Source: Filomicrobium sp. (GTDB lineage: Bacteria; Pseudomonadota; Alphaproteobacteria; Rhizobiales; Hyphomicrobiaceae). From it: a DNA stretch of 64,000 nucleotides. The stretch covers positions 2,358,606-2,422,605 of the forward strand of contig CP051234.1 of assembly GCA_017792465.1 (NCBI GenBank). Direction: 5' to 3'. The notes beneath the pieces were generated by a model that saw nothing but the letters and a program-made list of their open reading frames with translations, made no database searches and was not told the origin of the DNA. Shown piece after piece: positions 1-8,439 of this stretch; the stretch's first letter is position 1, and each line of letters begins with the position of its first letter. The position numbers were made by a program, and so were the translations under genes.

Positions 1-193
1 CTTCCGCATAGATCGTATCGAAGGCGAGCGAAGATTTGCCCGAGCCCGATAGCCCCGTGAAGACGACGAGGGCGTCGCGCGGGATCTCCAGATCGACATT
101 CTTGAGGTTGTGCTCGCGCGCGCCGCGAACGTGAATGACGCCGGACTTGGGTTGGTCAGCCGCTGGCCGTTTACGCTTGACTTGTTTTGCCAT
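1..193 (-). CDS. uvrA: UvrA excinuclease ABC subunit A, N-terminal fragment (runs off window start)
   Basis: Only the first 64 codons are present; the gene continues beyond base 1. The translation starts [10 protein letters not shown] and reads into [15 protein letters not shown], then a Walker A loop GLSGSGKSS followed by LAFDTIYAE. This is the typical beginning of UvrA, the ATP-dependent damage-recognition subunit of nucleotide excision repair, which acts in the cytoplasm as a dimer with UvrB. The short Lys/Arg-rich leader before the conserved part is common in alphaproteobacterial UvrA. It lies downstream of the mipA-like gene on the same strand, with about 150 bp between them. Identity is secure; the rest of the protein cannot be judged here. 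Confidence 0.95.
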   Translation of the reverse strand, partial: MAKQVKRKRPAADQPKSGVIHVRGAREHNLKNVDLEIPRDALVVFTGLSGSGKSSLAFDTIYAE

Positions 194-294
194 GGAACTT
201 CGTTACTCGAAGCAGCCGAAATCGGCAATCAGCAGCGGGCGCTCTGGCACCGATCAGGTTGCGGTTTAGTGGCGCGCTCAACGGCTGACCGGCG

Positions 295-317
295 GGCTGC
301 CTAGCGGCTAGGCAGCC
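295..317. terminator. Perfect 11-bp inverted repeat between mipA-like gene and uvrA
   Basis: GGCTGCCTAGC and GCTAGGCAGCC form a perfect dyad with a single base between them. It is followed on the plus strand by GTTTTAG. The site lies just past the stop of the minus-strand mipA-like gene, where a terminator is expected, but the T-rich side is on the plus strand. It may act as a weak bidirectional terminator. Confidence 0.4.
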
Positions 318-344
318 GTTTTAGGGCATTCGGCCGCGATCGGA

Positions 345-1166
345 TCAGCGCTGGAAATCGAACCGGTAGGTTGCCCCAAGGACACCGATGAACTGGTCTT
401 CGCTCTCGACGATGGGGCTGTCGGCGGCATCGCCGACGAGGCGGGCATATTGGCCGGTCGCTTTCAGCGTGATGCGTTCGGTTAGCTCATATTTGGCGCC
501 AAGCTCGACGTGGACGTCCTTGATCCCGGCTTCGGCGTCATAGGCCGACAGTCCGGCGACCGAATTCAGGGCCTGAACTCCGGAAATACCGAAATAGGAG
601 CGCATGTAGACATCGTCGGCGTAAGTTGCACCGACACGCAGGGTTCCGATGAAGCCGGGGCGCAGTTCCTGTTCAAGGCTGCCGCCGAAACGGATCTGAT
701 AGCCGTCGTCATCGCCGGTGACGATCTGATGGTAGGAAACATCGAGCAGGACGGGGCCGAAGCGATATCCTGCATAGGCGCCGAGCACGAGGCCGTCGTC
801 GACATCGCCCAACCCGCGGAGGAGATCACCGTCATCCTCGTCGCGGCCGAAGGCGTAACCAGCCAGCGGACCAAGCTCGAAACCGCTGAATTCTACCAGT
901 CTGAAGCGGACATCGTCAGCACCGCGCACGGTGACGCGATCGCCAAGCCCACCACCGCCAAAGTCCGGGAAAACGACGGGAAAACCGAAAACTTCGTATT
1001 CGTCCGAGCCTTCGTACTTCGGCTTGATGCCGACCGCGCCGCCGATATCAGCGCTGAAGCCCGGGCCTGCGCCATAGCCATCCTGCGCCTGAGCCGGCAC
1101 GAATGCCGTGGCAAAGACGGCAGCTGCTGCCGAGACCGCGATAGCAAAGAATGACAATGGGCGCAT
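345..1166 (-). CDS. MipA/OmpV family outer-membrane protein
   Basis: A 273-residue exported protein. The chosen start (MRPLSFFAIAV) gives a normal Sec signal peptide ending near FVPAQA; an upstream in-frame ATG at 1202 would add 12 charged residues before it. The mature part begins GYGAGPGFSADIGGAVGIKPKYEGS and shows alternating hydrophobic strands with Gly/Asp-rich turns (VFPDFGGGGLGDRV, YAGYRFGP, GVLGATYRFDF). It ends in a C-terminal aromatic/Arg residue cluster typical of barrels. This fits the MipA/OmpV family, proposed scaffold or porin-like outer-membrane proteins. Its ligand and function are not known from the sequence. It is followed by uvrA on the same strand, probably as a separate transcription unit. 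Confidence 0.85.
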   Translation of the reverse strand: MRPLSFFAIAVSAAAAVFATAFVPAQAQDGYGAGPGFSADIGGAVGIKPKYEGSDEYEVFGFPVVFPDFGGGGLGDRVTVRGADDVRFRLVEFSGFELGPLAGYAFGRDEDDGDLLRGLGDVDDGLVLGAYAGYRFGPVLLDVSYHQIVTGDDDGYQIRFGGSLEQELRPGFIGTLRVGATYADDVYMRSYFGISGVQALNSVAGLSAYDAEAGIKDVHVELGAKYELTERITLKATGQYARLVGDAADSPIVESEDQFIGVLGATYRFDFQR

Positions 1167-1493
1167 GATCGACCTTTTGGCTCTTATCTCGACCATCCTC
1201 ATAGCAGCTGATGGTTTCCCTAGGTTAACCGATCACGAAAAACCCACAGGGCAAAATTCGAATTCATGGGACTGTTGCGGAATTGTCCCGGACGAATCAG
1301 CTGGGCTGGAACGGCATTCTATGAACAAGCGGTCCAGACCTGCGCTGGCGTCAGCATGGCAAACTGGCGCGTTTGGCGCTGCCCCATATGCGAGAAACTC
1401 CGGCCGAGCCGGGATTTCTGCAGCATAGAGGTAGTTTTTGAGCGTGTTTGCGGGGCTGTCATATCTGCCCACAGTTCCTAAAGTCCTGTGGGG
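1167..1493. other. Intergenic region between phaC end and mipA-like start, with one hairpin
   Basis: No convincing gene. The only structure seen is a hairpin at 1468-1493: CCCACAG and CTGTGGGG flank the loop TTCCTAAAGTC. It abuts the phaC stop codon and may help end that transcript. The same loop sequence recurs in a different stem near 46352 (see findings). Confidence 0.6.
1468..1493. repeat. Hairpin with loop TTCCTAAAGTC (copy 1)
   Basis: Stem CCCACAG / CTGTGGG, loop TTCCTAAAGTC. It lies immediately 3' of phaC on the minus strand and has no T-run, so it is not a classic intrinsic terminator. A second hairpin with an identical loop but a different stem (CGCACAC / GTGTGCG) is at 46346-46370, which suggests a small dispersed palindromic unit. 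Confidence 0.5.
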
Positions 1494-3347
1494 CTAACCC
1501 TTCGTTTTGACGTAGGAGCCGGGAGCGTCCTCAATCGGCTCCAGGATCTGTCCTGGCTCACGGGCGGTGACATGCTCACCGGATTGCTTGCTCAGCCATT
1601 CGATCCAGTAAGGCCACCACGAGCCCGGATTTTCGCGGGCCATGTCGATCCAGTCTTCAAGGGTTTCGGCGGCGGCCTTGGACGCCGTCCAATACTGGTA
1701 TTTGACCTTCGCCGGCGGGTTGACGACGCCTGCGATGTGGCCGGAGCCTGCCAGCACCAGTTCGACCGGTCCGCCGAACAACTGCGCGCCGATGAACACG
1801 GACTTCGCCGGGGCGATGTGGTCTTCCTTGGTGGCAAGGTCAAAGACCGGGATCTTGATATCGCTAAGGCAAACCGTCTCGCCGGCGATCTCGAGCTTCC
1901 CCTTGGCGAGCTTGTTCTCGTGGTAGAACTCACGCAGATAATAGCGGTGGTTGGCCGCCGGCATGCGCGTCGAATCCTGGTTCCAATAGAGGAGGTCGAA
2001 CGGGAACGGTTTCTTGCCAAGCAGGTAGTTGTTGACGATGTAAGGCCAGACGAGGTCCTTCGGCCGCATCATGTTGAAGACATTGGCCATGCGCGAGCCA
2101 TCAAGATAGCCGCGCTCGGTCATCATCTCTTCCAGGTTCTTCAGCTGCTGGTCGTCGATGAAGAGCAGAAGATCGCCGGCTTTGGTGAAATCGACCTGGG
2201 TTGTCAGGAAGGTGACCGACCGGAACATGTTTTCCCGGCGCTTCGACACGTAGGCCAGCGTCGTCGCCAGCAGGGTTCCGCCCACGCAGTAGCCAAGCCC
2301 GTTGATCTTTTCTTCGCCGGTTTCCTTCTGAACAGCCTCAGCGGCTGTGAGCACGCCTTTCAGCATATAGTCTTCGAAGCCGGTCTCAGCGAGGGAGGAA
2401 TCCGGGTTGACCCAGGAGATCACGAAGACTGTGAAGCCCTGATCGACGACGTACTTGATGAAGCTCTTGGGCGGTGTGAGGTCGAGGACATAGAACTTGT
2501 TGATCCAGGGCGGAACGACCAGCATCGGCGTCTTATGCACCGTCCCCGTCGTCGGCGAATACTGGATGAGCTGCATGATCTCGTTCTGGAAAATCACCTT
2601 GCCGGGTGTGGTGGCGAGGTTGCGGCCAACTTCGAAGGCTTCCAGATCGGTCTGGCTGATCTTGAGCAAGTCACCCGACTTGCGCATGTCTTCGGACAGG
2701 TTAATGACGCCTTTGACGAGGTTTTCGGCGTCTGTCGCGAAGGTTTCGCGGACGACCTCTGGGTTGGTCATCGGGAAATTGGACGGCGACATTGCGCTGG
2801 TCAGCTGGCGGAAATGATATTCGGCGCGCTGGCGGTCGCGCTCGGTCAGGCCTTCGGTCGCCTCCAGCATTTCTTCGGCCCAGCGGCTCGTCACCAGGTA
2901 GGTCTGCTTCCAGAAGTCGAAATAGGGGTTATTCGACCAATCGGGATCCTTGAAGCGGTTGTCACCGGGCTCCGGTTCGACGATGGGCGCCGTCTCTTCG
3001 CCCATCATTTTCAGAAGCGTCGTATTCCAGATTTCTGCGTAGTCCCGCATCAAACCGGCTTGTCTCTCGGCGAACTGCTGAGGATCGTGCGTGATCCAAT
3101 GGGCCAAAAGCTCATTCAACGTCTTGGATGCGTCCTGGATCTCGCTTGCCGTCGAATAGGGGGTCGACTTGTTGTCGGCGCGATCGAGAAAATCAGACAT
3201 CACCCGTCCGGCGCCTTCCATGAAGCGCAGCATATTCTGGGCGAACTGCTCCGGATTGGCGATCTGATAGCGCGTGAGGTCCGGCTGGCTCTCTTTGGTC
3301 TCGTCGGTCATAGCTTGTTTCAGTGCCTTGGCGTTTCCGCGGGCCAT
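1494..3347 (-). CDS. phaC: Class I poly(3-hydroxyalkanoate) synthase PhaC
   Basis: A 617-residue cytosolic enzyme that polymerises (R)-3-hydroxyacyl-CoA into PHA/PHB on the granule surface. The N-terminal half matches the PhaC N domain (DPDWSNNPYFDFWKQTYL near 134-151). The C-terminal alpha/beta-hydrolase domain carries the lipase-like box GYCVGG with nucleophile Cys354. The other triad residues fit Asp509 (TKEDHIAP) and His537 (GSGHIAGVVNPP). Length is normal for class I. An alternative start 12 codons downstream (MTDETKE, 3311) is possible. No phaR, phaA or phaB adjoins it, so PHA genes are scattered; a PHB depolymerase-like gene is found at 49.7-50.9 kb. A long open frame on the opposite strand is a coding shadow. 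Confidence 0.97.
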   Translation of the reverse strand: MARGNAKALKQAMTDETKESQPDLTRYQIANPEQFAQNMLRFMEGAGRVMSDFLDRADNKSTPYSTASEIQDASKTLNELLAHWITHDPQQFAERQAGLMRDYAEIWNTTLLKMMGEETAPIVEPEPGDNRFKDPDWSNNPYFDFWKQTYLVTSRWAEEMLEATEGLTERDRQRAEYHFRQLTSAMSPSNFPMTNPEVVRETFATDAENLVKGVINLSEDMRKSGDLLKISQTDLEAFEVGRNLATTPGKVIFQNEIMQLIQYSPTTGTVHKTPMLVVPPWINKFYVLDLTPPKSFIKYVVDQGFTVFVISWVNPDSSLAETGFEDYMLKGVLTAAEAVQKETGEEKINGLGYCVGGTLLATTLAYVSKRRENMFRSVTFLTTQVDFTKAGDLLLFIDDQQLKNLEEMMTERGYLDGSRMANVFNMMRPKDLVWPYIVNNYLLGKKPFPFDLLYWNQDSTRMPAANHRYYLREFYHENKLAKGKLEIAGETVCLSDIKIPVFDLATKEDHIAPAKSVFIGAQLFGGPVELVLAGSGHIAGVVNPPAKVKYQYWTASKAAAETLEDWIDMARENPGSWWPYWIEWLSKQSGEHVTAREPGQILEPIEDAPGSYVKTKG

Positions 3348-3581
3348 CCGCCCGCCCCGAAATCGTGACGTGGCCTCGACTTTTTAGATACACTTGCGGG
3401 CCATTGGCAAATAACTTAGTGCTTAAACCGGCCCTGCGGCAACGCAACATTAGTGCGGTTTTCGAACTGCCGGTGCGGGCGTTGCTCGGCAATTAGCCAG
3501 CCATGCGCAAGAGCCTAGTTTGGTGGCAACTAGGCACGCGATCCTTAAGACGTACATCGGTTCAATTTGCACACTGGTTCG

Positions 3582-3836
3582 ATGAAGAAAATTGGACGCT
3601 TGCTCATTATTATCTCGGCGTGCGCGCCCTTTATCGCCGGTTGCGGGCTGACCGGGTCGAGCACGCAGCTGCCGCAGCTCGACCGAAACGCCCTGGCGGC
3701 CGTCTACAATCAGAAGCAAAAGGACGCGGCCATCAAGTCCATGTCGGACCTCGCCTCCAAGCAGAAGGCCGAAGCCGACAAGGTGCTTGAGCCAGACGCC
3801 GCCAAACCCGTGACCACAATCAGCGTGTCGCACTAG
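3582..3836 (+). CDS. Small lipoprotein, unknown function
   Basis: An 84-residue protein starting MKKIGRLLIIISACAPFIAGCG. The lipobox IAGC means it should be cleaved and lipidated at Cys21. The mature part is about 64 residues, Gln/Ala/Lys-rich (NQKQKDAAIKSMSDLASKQ, KAEADKVLEPDAAKP) and probably one helix, ending ISVSH. The start at 3582 was preferred over an upstream in-frame ATG at 3567 because it begins directly at the signal peptide. It stands alone between phaC (divergent) and alaC. Many Hyphomicrobiales carry similar short lipoproteins without assigned function; I do not recognise a named family. Confidence 0.7.
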   Translation: MKKIGRLLIIISACAPFIAGCGLTGSSTQLPQLDRNALAAVYNQKQKDAAIKSMSDLASKQKAEADKVLEPDAAKPVTTISVSH

Positions 3837-4115
3837 GCGCCCGGCACCGTCACCACGCCACAATTGCCGCATCAGAACACTGGACGAACCCTACATTGGG
3901 GGCGTATCTAACCGGGTGCAGGGCCAGTCCTCTACAAGGCAGGCCCTGAAACCGACCCAGTTCAAGCAATTGACCGCAGTCCGGCCCCTTTCGGTCGGGA
4001 ACCTGCACTGCTAGCTTGAACGCGCCGGCCACCGGGATTTCCGGCCCGGCAAAACCGCAGGCAGGCTCATCACCTGCCTTGTGCTTCATCGCTCTAAATA
4101 TCGAGAGAACAACCC

Positions 4116-5342
4116 GTGATCGAGGAATTCCACTCTATCAAGCGCCTTCCGCCTTATGTGTTTGCCGAAGTCAACCGACTGAAAGCGGACGCGCGAGCGG
4201 CCGGGGCGGATATTATCGATCTCGGGATGGGCAACCCTGATCTGCCGACGCCGCAGCATATCGTCGACAAGCTCGTCGAGACGGTCTCGAAACCGCGGAC
4301 CCACCGCTATTCGGCGTCGAAGGGCATTCCCGGCCTGCGCCGGGCGCAAGCGCGCTATTATGAGCGCCGGTTCGGCGTATCGCTTAACCCCGATACGCAG
4401 GTGATTGCGACGCTGGGTTCGAAGGAAGGCTTCGCCAACATGGCGCAGGCCATCACGGCGCCGGGCGACGTTATTCTCGTTCCGAACCCAACCTATCCGA
4501 TCCATGAGTTCGGCTTCATCATTTCAGGCGCCGCGATCCGGCATCTGCCGGCTGGCAACGGCGAAGACTTTCTGCGTGCGCTGGAACGGGCCTGGAGCCA
4601 TTCGGTGCCCAAGCCGCGGGCGGTCGTCCTCAACTATCCATCGAACCCGACGGCGATGGTCTGCGATGTCGACTTCTATAAAGAAGTCGTGGCGCTGGCG
4701 AAAAAGCTCGACCTCATCATCCTGTCGGATGTCGCCTATGCGGAAATCTACTACGACGACAACCCGCCGCCCTCGATCCTACAGGTGCCGGACGCGATGG
4801 ATGTCGCGGTGGAATTCACCTCGCTATCGAAGACCTACAACATGCCGGGCTGGCGCATGGGATTCGCGGTCGGCAACGAGCGTCTCATTGGCGCGCTGGC
4901 CCGGGTCAAATCGTATCTCGACTACGGCGCGTTCACGCCGATCCAGGTTGCAGCTGCAGCAGCTCTTAACGGGCCGGACGACTGCATCCATGAAATCCGG
5001 CAGGTCTATAAGTCCCGCCGCGACTGCCTGGTCGAGAGTTTCGCACGCGCGGGCTGGGACGTGCCGCCACCTCCGGCGACGATGTTCTGCTGGGCACCTA
5101 TTCCCAAGCAGTTCCAGAGCCTGGGCTCGGTTGAGTTTTCCAAGCTTCTGATCGAGAAGGCGGATGTCGCTGTTTCGCCGGGGATCGGCTTTGGCGAATA
5201 CGGCGAAGGCTATGTGCGCATCGCGCTCGTCGAAAACGAGCAGCGTATTCGCCAGGCCGCGCGCAACCTCAAGCGGTTCTTTTCCCAGGCCGATGAATCT
5301 TTGCATAACGTGATCCCACTCGCGCAGAAAGCCAACGGTTAG
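4116..5342 (+). CDS. alaC: AlaC-type aminotransferase (fold type I PLP enzyme)
   Basis: A 408-residue PLP-dependent aminotransferase starting from GTG. Sequence blocks RLPPYVFAEVN, IIDLGMGNPDLPTP, SKGIPGLRRA, SKEGFANM, PNPTYPIHEFG, NYPSNPTAM and SLSKTYNMPGWRMGF closely match E. coli AlaC (glutamate-pyruvate transaminase). The Schiff-base lysine is in SLSKTYNMPG. Databases often label such proteins LL-diaminopimelate aminotransferase; the AlaC blocks argue for alanine/glutamate chemistry, but the substrate is inferred. It ends 17 bases before hom, on the same strand, so the two are very likely co-transcribed. That arrangement is common in alphaproteobacteria. Confidence 0.9.
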   Translation: MIEEFHSIKRLPPYVFAEVNRLKADARAAGADIIDLGMGNPDLPTPQHIVDKLVETVSKPRTHRYSASKGIPGLRRAQARYYERRFGVSLNPDTQVIATLGSKEGFANMAQAITAPGDVILVPNPTYPIHEFGFIISGAAIRHLPAGNGEDFLRALERAWSHSVPKPRAVVLNYPSNPTAMVCDVDFYKEVVALAKKLDLIILSDVAYAEIYYDDNPPPSILQVPDAMDVAVEFTSLSKTYNMPGWRMGFAVGNERLIGALARVKSYLDYGAFTPIQVAAAAALNGPDDCIHEIRQVYKSRRDCLVESFARAGWDVPPPPATMFCWAPIPKQFQSLGSVEFSKLLIEKADVAVSPGIGFGEYGEGYVRIALVENEQRIRQAARNLKRFFSQADESLHNVIPLAQKANG

Positions 5343-5359
5343 AGACTTATTCAGATATC

Positions 5360-6685
5360 ATGACAGCCTCACTCAAACTCGGTGTCGCCGGGCTTGGCAC
5401 CGTCGGTGCCGGCCTCTTGCAACTCATAGAAACGCACGGCGAGCGGCTTGCCGGCGTTCTGCCGCGGCCGATTGAGGTTGATGCGGTTTCGGCACGTTCG
5501 CGTGACAAGGACCGGGGCGTATCGCTTCAAGGCGTGCGCTGGTTCGATGATCCGGTGGCGCTGGCTAGCGATGCGGACATTGATGTTTTCGTCGAGTTGA
5601 TCGGCGGCGAGGACGGCCCGGCGAAAGCCGCGGTCGAAGCCGCGTTGGCGAATGGCAAACATGTCGTCACTGCCAACAAGGCGCTGCTTGCCAAGCACGG
5701 CGTCGCGTTGGCGCGGCTTGCGGAAGAAAACAAGGTTTCGCTGAATTTTGAAGCCGCGGTTGCCGGCGGCATCCCGGCCATCAAGACCATGCGGGAAGCG
5801 TTTTTGCCGAACGCCGTCTCACGGGTCTACGGCATCCTCAACGGCACCTGCAATTACATCCTGACGGTGATGGAAGACGAGGGGCGGACCTTCGAGGACG
5901 TGCTGCGGGAAGCCCAAGACCTGGGCTACGCGGAAGCCGATCCGACCTTCGATGTCGGCGGGTTCGATGCCGGGCATAAGCTTGCCCTGATGACGAGTCT
6001 CGCCTTCGGGACGGAAGTCGCCGCAGATCAGCTGCATGTCGAAGGCATCGAGAGCATCACCAAGGCGGATATCGAGGCGGCCTGCGAACTTGGCTATCGC
6101 ATCAAGCTTCTGGGTGTCGCCATGTTGACACCGAGCGGGATCGAGGCGCGCGTCCATCCCGCGATGATTTCGCAGCATTCGGCGATCGCTGAAGTTTCGG
6201 GCGTGACGAACTGTGTGGCGCTTGATGGCGACTTTACCGGACCGTTGCTTCTTGTTGGCGCAGGTGCTGGAGGCGGGCCGACGGCGGCTGCGGTCGCCAG
6301 CGACATCATCGACGTTGCGCGCGGGATCGTACTGCCTCCGTTCATCACGCCGGTTGCGCGGCTTAAGCCGCACCATCGCGCGCGCATCGATGAGCATTGC
6401 GGCGCCTACTACATGCGCCTGTCTGTGCTCGATGAACCCGGCGCAATGGCGGCTATTGCCAAGTGCATGGGCGATCAAGGCGTTTCGCTCGAAAGCGTCG
6501 TGCAGCGGCGCGAGAAGAAAGCGCTTCCCGGCAGCGGTATGCCGCATTCGGAAGGCGCGCCCGCGACCGTCATCATGGTTACGCATGAGACGACGGAAGA
6601 CGCGATCCGCCGCGCCGTTGCAGCCATCGAAAGCATCGAGAAGGTGGCGGCCAAGCCGCAAGTTATCCGGATCGAAAAGCTTTAG
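5360..6685 (+). CDS. hom: Homoserine dehydrogenase
   Basis: A 441-residue cytosolic enzyme reducing L-aspartate semialdehyde to homoserine with NAD(P)H, at the branch to threonine and methionine. The N-terminal Rossmann motif is GVAGLGTVG. The catalytic domain carries VTANKALLAKHG, AVAGGIPAIKTMRE, LNGTCNYILTVMED and EADPTFDVGGFDAGHKLALM. The C-terminal part (about 350-435, starting YYMRLSVLDEPGAMAAIAK) is an ACT regulatory domain, so threonine feedback is likely. Length is normal for the ACT-containing form. It follows alaC after 17 bp and probably shares its promoter. Confidence 0.97.
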   Translation: MTASLKLGVAGLGTVGAGLLQLIETHGERLAGVLPRPIEVDAVSARSRDKDRGVSLQGVRWFDDPVALASDADIDVFVELIGGEDGPAKAAVEAALANGKHVVTANKALLAKHGVALARLAEENKVSLNFEAAVAGGIPAIKTMREAFLPNAVSRVYGILNGTCNYILTVMEDEGRTFEDVLREAQDLGYAEADPTFDVGGFDAGHKLALMTSLAFGTEVAADQLHVEGIESITKADIEAACELGYRIKLLGVAMLTPSGIEARVHPAMISQHSAIAEVSGVTNCVALDGDFTGPLLLVGAGAGGGPTAAAVASDIIDVARGIVLPPFITPVARLKPHHRARIDEHCGAYYMRLSVLDEPGAMAAIAKCMGDQGVSLESVVQRREKKALPGSGMPHSEGAPATVIMVTHETTEDAIRRAVAAIESIEKVAAKPQVIRIEKL

Positions 6686-6740
6686 TCGGCTGATCTTGGA
6701 AACTGACGGTTGTCGTGAGCTGCCCATCCACCCCAACAAT

Positions 6741-6928
6741 GTCATCCCAGGGCTTGTCCCTGGGATCCACCGAACCTTTAAAACCTAACGGTTGATCGTG
6801 GAGTGGAAGGGCAGACGCGCGCGACTTCTGACAGTTCTTCAGGTGTGATGCTGTCGCTGGTGGCGAAGCATTCCGAGACCTATTCCCTCGAATGCAAGAT
6901 GGATCCTAGGCATGAAGCCTAGGATGAC
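6741..6928. repeat. Intergenic element bounded by inverted palindromic repeats
   Basis: The left end, 6741-6769, reads GTCATCC, a self-complementary core CCAGGG-cttgt-CCCTGG, then GGATCCA. The right end, 6900-6928, is the same arrangement in reverse orientation (TGGATCC, core TAGGC-atgaa-GCCTA, GGATGAC). The outer seven bases of each end are exact mutual inverted repeats, while the inner palindromes differ but each pairs with itself. Hairpins of this GTCATCC...GGATCCA type are known as dispersed palindromic repeats in alphaproteobacterial genomes. The roughly 130 bp between them holds no gene. It fills the gap between hom and a convergent gene and may terminate both transcripts. Confidence 0.75.
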
Positions 6929-6999
6929 AGATCGGTGCATTGGCGAGCGGAGCGGGGAAATCAAGTTCTACGACGGCGGCCTCAGGCGCCGAGCGCGCC

Positions 7000-8316
7000 T
7001 CAACTCGTCGGCACATCCAGCTTGCGTGTCAGGTTCTCGAATTCCTGACGCAGCTCTTCGTTCTTGAAGATCTGATCGAAGGTCGGCGCTTCGAGCTTCT
7101 GGATCGCCTCAAAGGACGCGGCGGCATCGCGCATCAATGTGCGCAGCTGGAAGCTCGCCTCGACGGTTTCGAACGTGTTGTCGGCGATACGCAGATCGTG
7201 GGTCGCGCGAGAACGCGCTTCGGCTAATTGTTCGCGCTGCTGGGCAAGATACTTGCGATATCCGCGGGCGGCCTCTTCGGCGATCTTCTGACTCTTCAGG
7301 TTTCCTTCCAGGGCGCGGATCTGGTCGGGCCGGTTGCCGCCTGAGCGCATCAGCTTTTGCGTCTTGGCGCGCGCGGCTTTGATGTCGCCGAGGATCGCAT
7401 CGAGCTTGGGCAGGTAGTGCTTATCGATCTTGGAAATCGTCGACTGCTGCGCGTGGACGAGCATGGCGAAAAGCGCCGCGTGCATGGCGAAGTACTTGCG
7501 CGCCGCGTTCATATTTTCGCCAGTGGCGGAGAGGCGGTCGGCCAGTTGGCCGTCGATCAGCTTGGCGGCATTGAACGCCGCAACGAGACGAACGAGATCT
7601 CCTGAGAGCACACTATCGAGCAGCAGGTCGATTTGATCGTCGCCCAACTCGATGCCGGATTTGACGAGCGCGCTGCGGATCTCTTTCTTGGCGTTGGCGA
7701 TCTCAGCCTTGTTCTTTTCGATGCGTTCGCGGGTGTCCTTGATCTCCGATTCAAGGCTCGCCACCGTATCGGTGAGCATGCCCGGCAGCATCCCGTCCTC
7801 GGGTGCCGTCAGCTGGCGCTCTTTCAACGTGACAATGTTGTCTTCAAGCTCGCGGATGTTGCGGCGGAGAAGTTCGACCTTCTTTTGCACTTCGACAACA
7901 GGAGCGTCGGTAACGATACCGAGGGCGCTATCGAGCAAATCGCGAATGCGGTTTTCGCGGTCTTCGCGTGTTTCCGTCCAGATCGGGGTGACGATGAATT
8001 CGTCCTTGCCGGGAAGCTTGCGCGCGTCGGAACGCTGCTTTGCTGTGTCCTGGAGAATAGCGTCGATGGCTCGCATCAAGTCGCGGGCCTGCTCGTAAGA
8101 CTTGTCACCGGCGCGCGGGTCTGCGGCAGGGGCGGCCTGAGCGGCCTCCTTTTGCGTTTCCTGCGCCTCGGCCTGCATGCCGGTCGCCTTGGCGAGATAG
8201 TCGCCAATGGAGTCGCGGTAGGAGGTCTGGGCGTGCGCAAGCTCAGCGCCGGCCAGGCAGCACAGCGCTGACAGGCTCGTCGCCGTTAAGACTTTTGAGC
8301 GTTTCAGAAACGACAT
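7000..8316 (-). CDS. Exported coiled-coil protein, unknown function
   Basis: A 438-residue protein from MSFLKRSKVLTAT with a Sec signal peptide ending near ELAHAQ. GGAGG lies just upstream of this start; an in-frame start at 8349 adds 11 residues without a better site. The mature protein is almost wholly helical and charged. Heptad-like segments are near 110-215 (VQKKVELLRRNIRELEDNIVTLKE; SEIKDTRERIEKNKAEIANAKKEI) and 300-400. No transmembrane segment follows the signal, so it is predicted periplasmic. I do not recognise a named family. It converges on hom and is followed, after the repeat element, by nothing on its strand. A structural or scaffolding role in the envelope is only a guess. Confidence 0.75.
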   Translation of the reverse strand: MSFLKRSKVLTATSLSALCCLAGAELAHAQTSYRDSIGDYLAKATGMQAEAQETQKEAAQAAPAADPRAGDKSYEQARDLMRAIDAILQDTAKQRSDARKLPGKDEFIVTPIWTETREDRENRIRDLLDSALGIVTDAPVVEVQKKVELLRRNIRELEDNIVTLKERQLTAPEDGMLPGMLTDTVASLESEIKDTRERIEKNKAEIANAKKEIRSALVKSGIELGDDQIDLLLDSVLSGDLVRLVAAFNAAKLIDGQLADRLSATGENMNAARKYFAMHAALFAMLVHAQQSTISKIDKHYLPKLDAILGDIKAARAKTQKLMRSGGNRPDQIRALEGNLKSQKIAEEAARGYRKYLAQQREQLAEARSRATHDLRIADNTFETVEASFQLRTLMRDAAASFEAIQKLEAPTFDQIFKNEELRQEFENLTRKLDVPTS

Positions 8317-8439
8317 CGGGGATCCTCCAACCACGGTGCCATAATGCAAAAGAACATGGCATTGAGATGGTTGCAGGCGCGGCGATTGGCAATTCTATCT
8401 TGGCAATAAAGTTTCCAAGCGTTGATTTTGCTTGTCTTT

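Noticed and set aside
1488-3368. 626-codon plus-strand open frame opposite phaC
   Set aside because: It mirrors phaC almost exactly; high-GC codon use leaves the antisense frame open. No ribosome site or recognisable domain.
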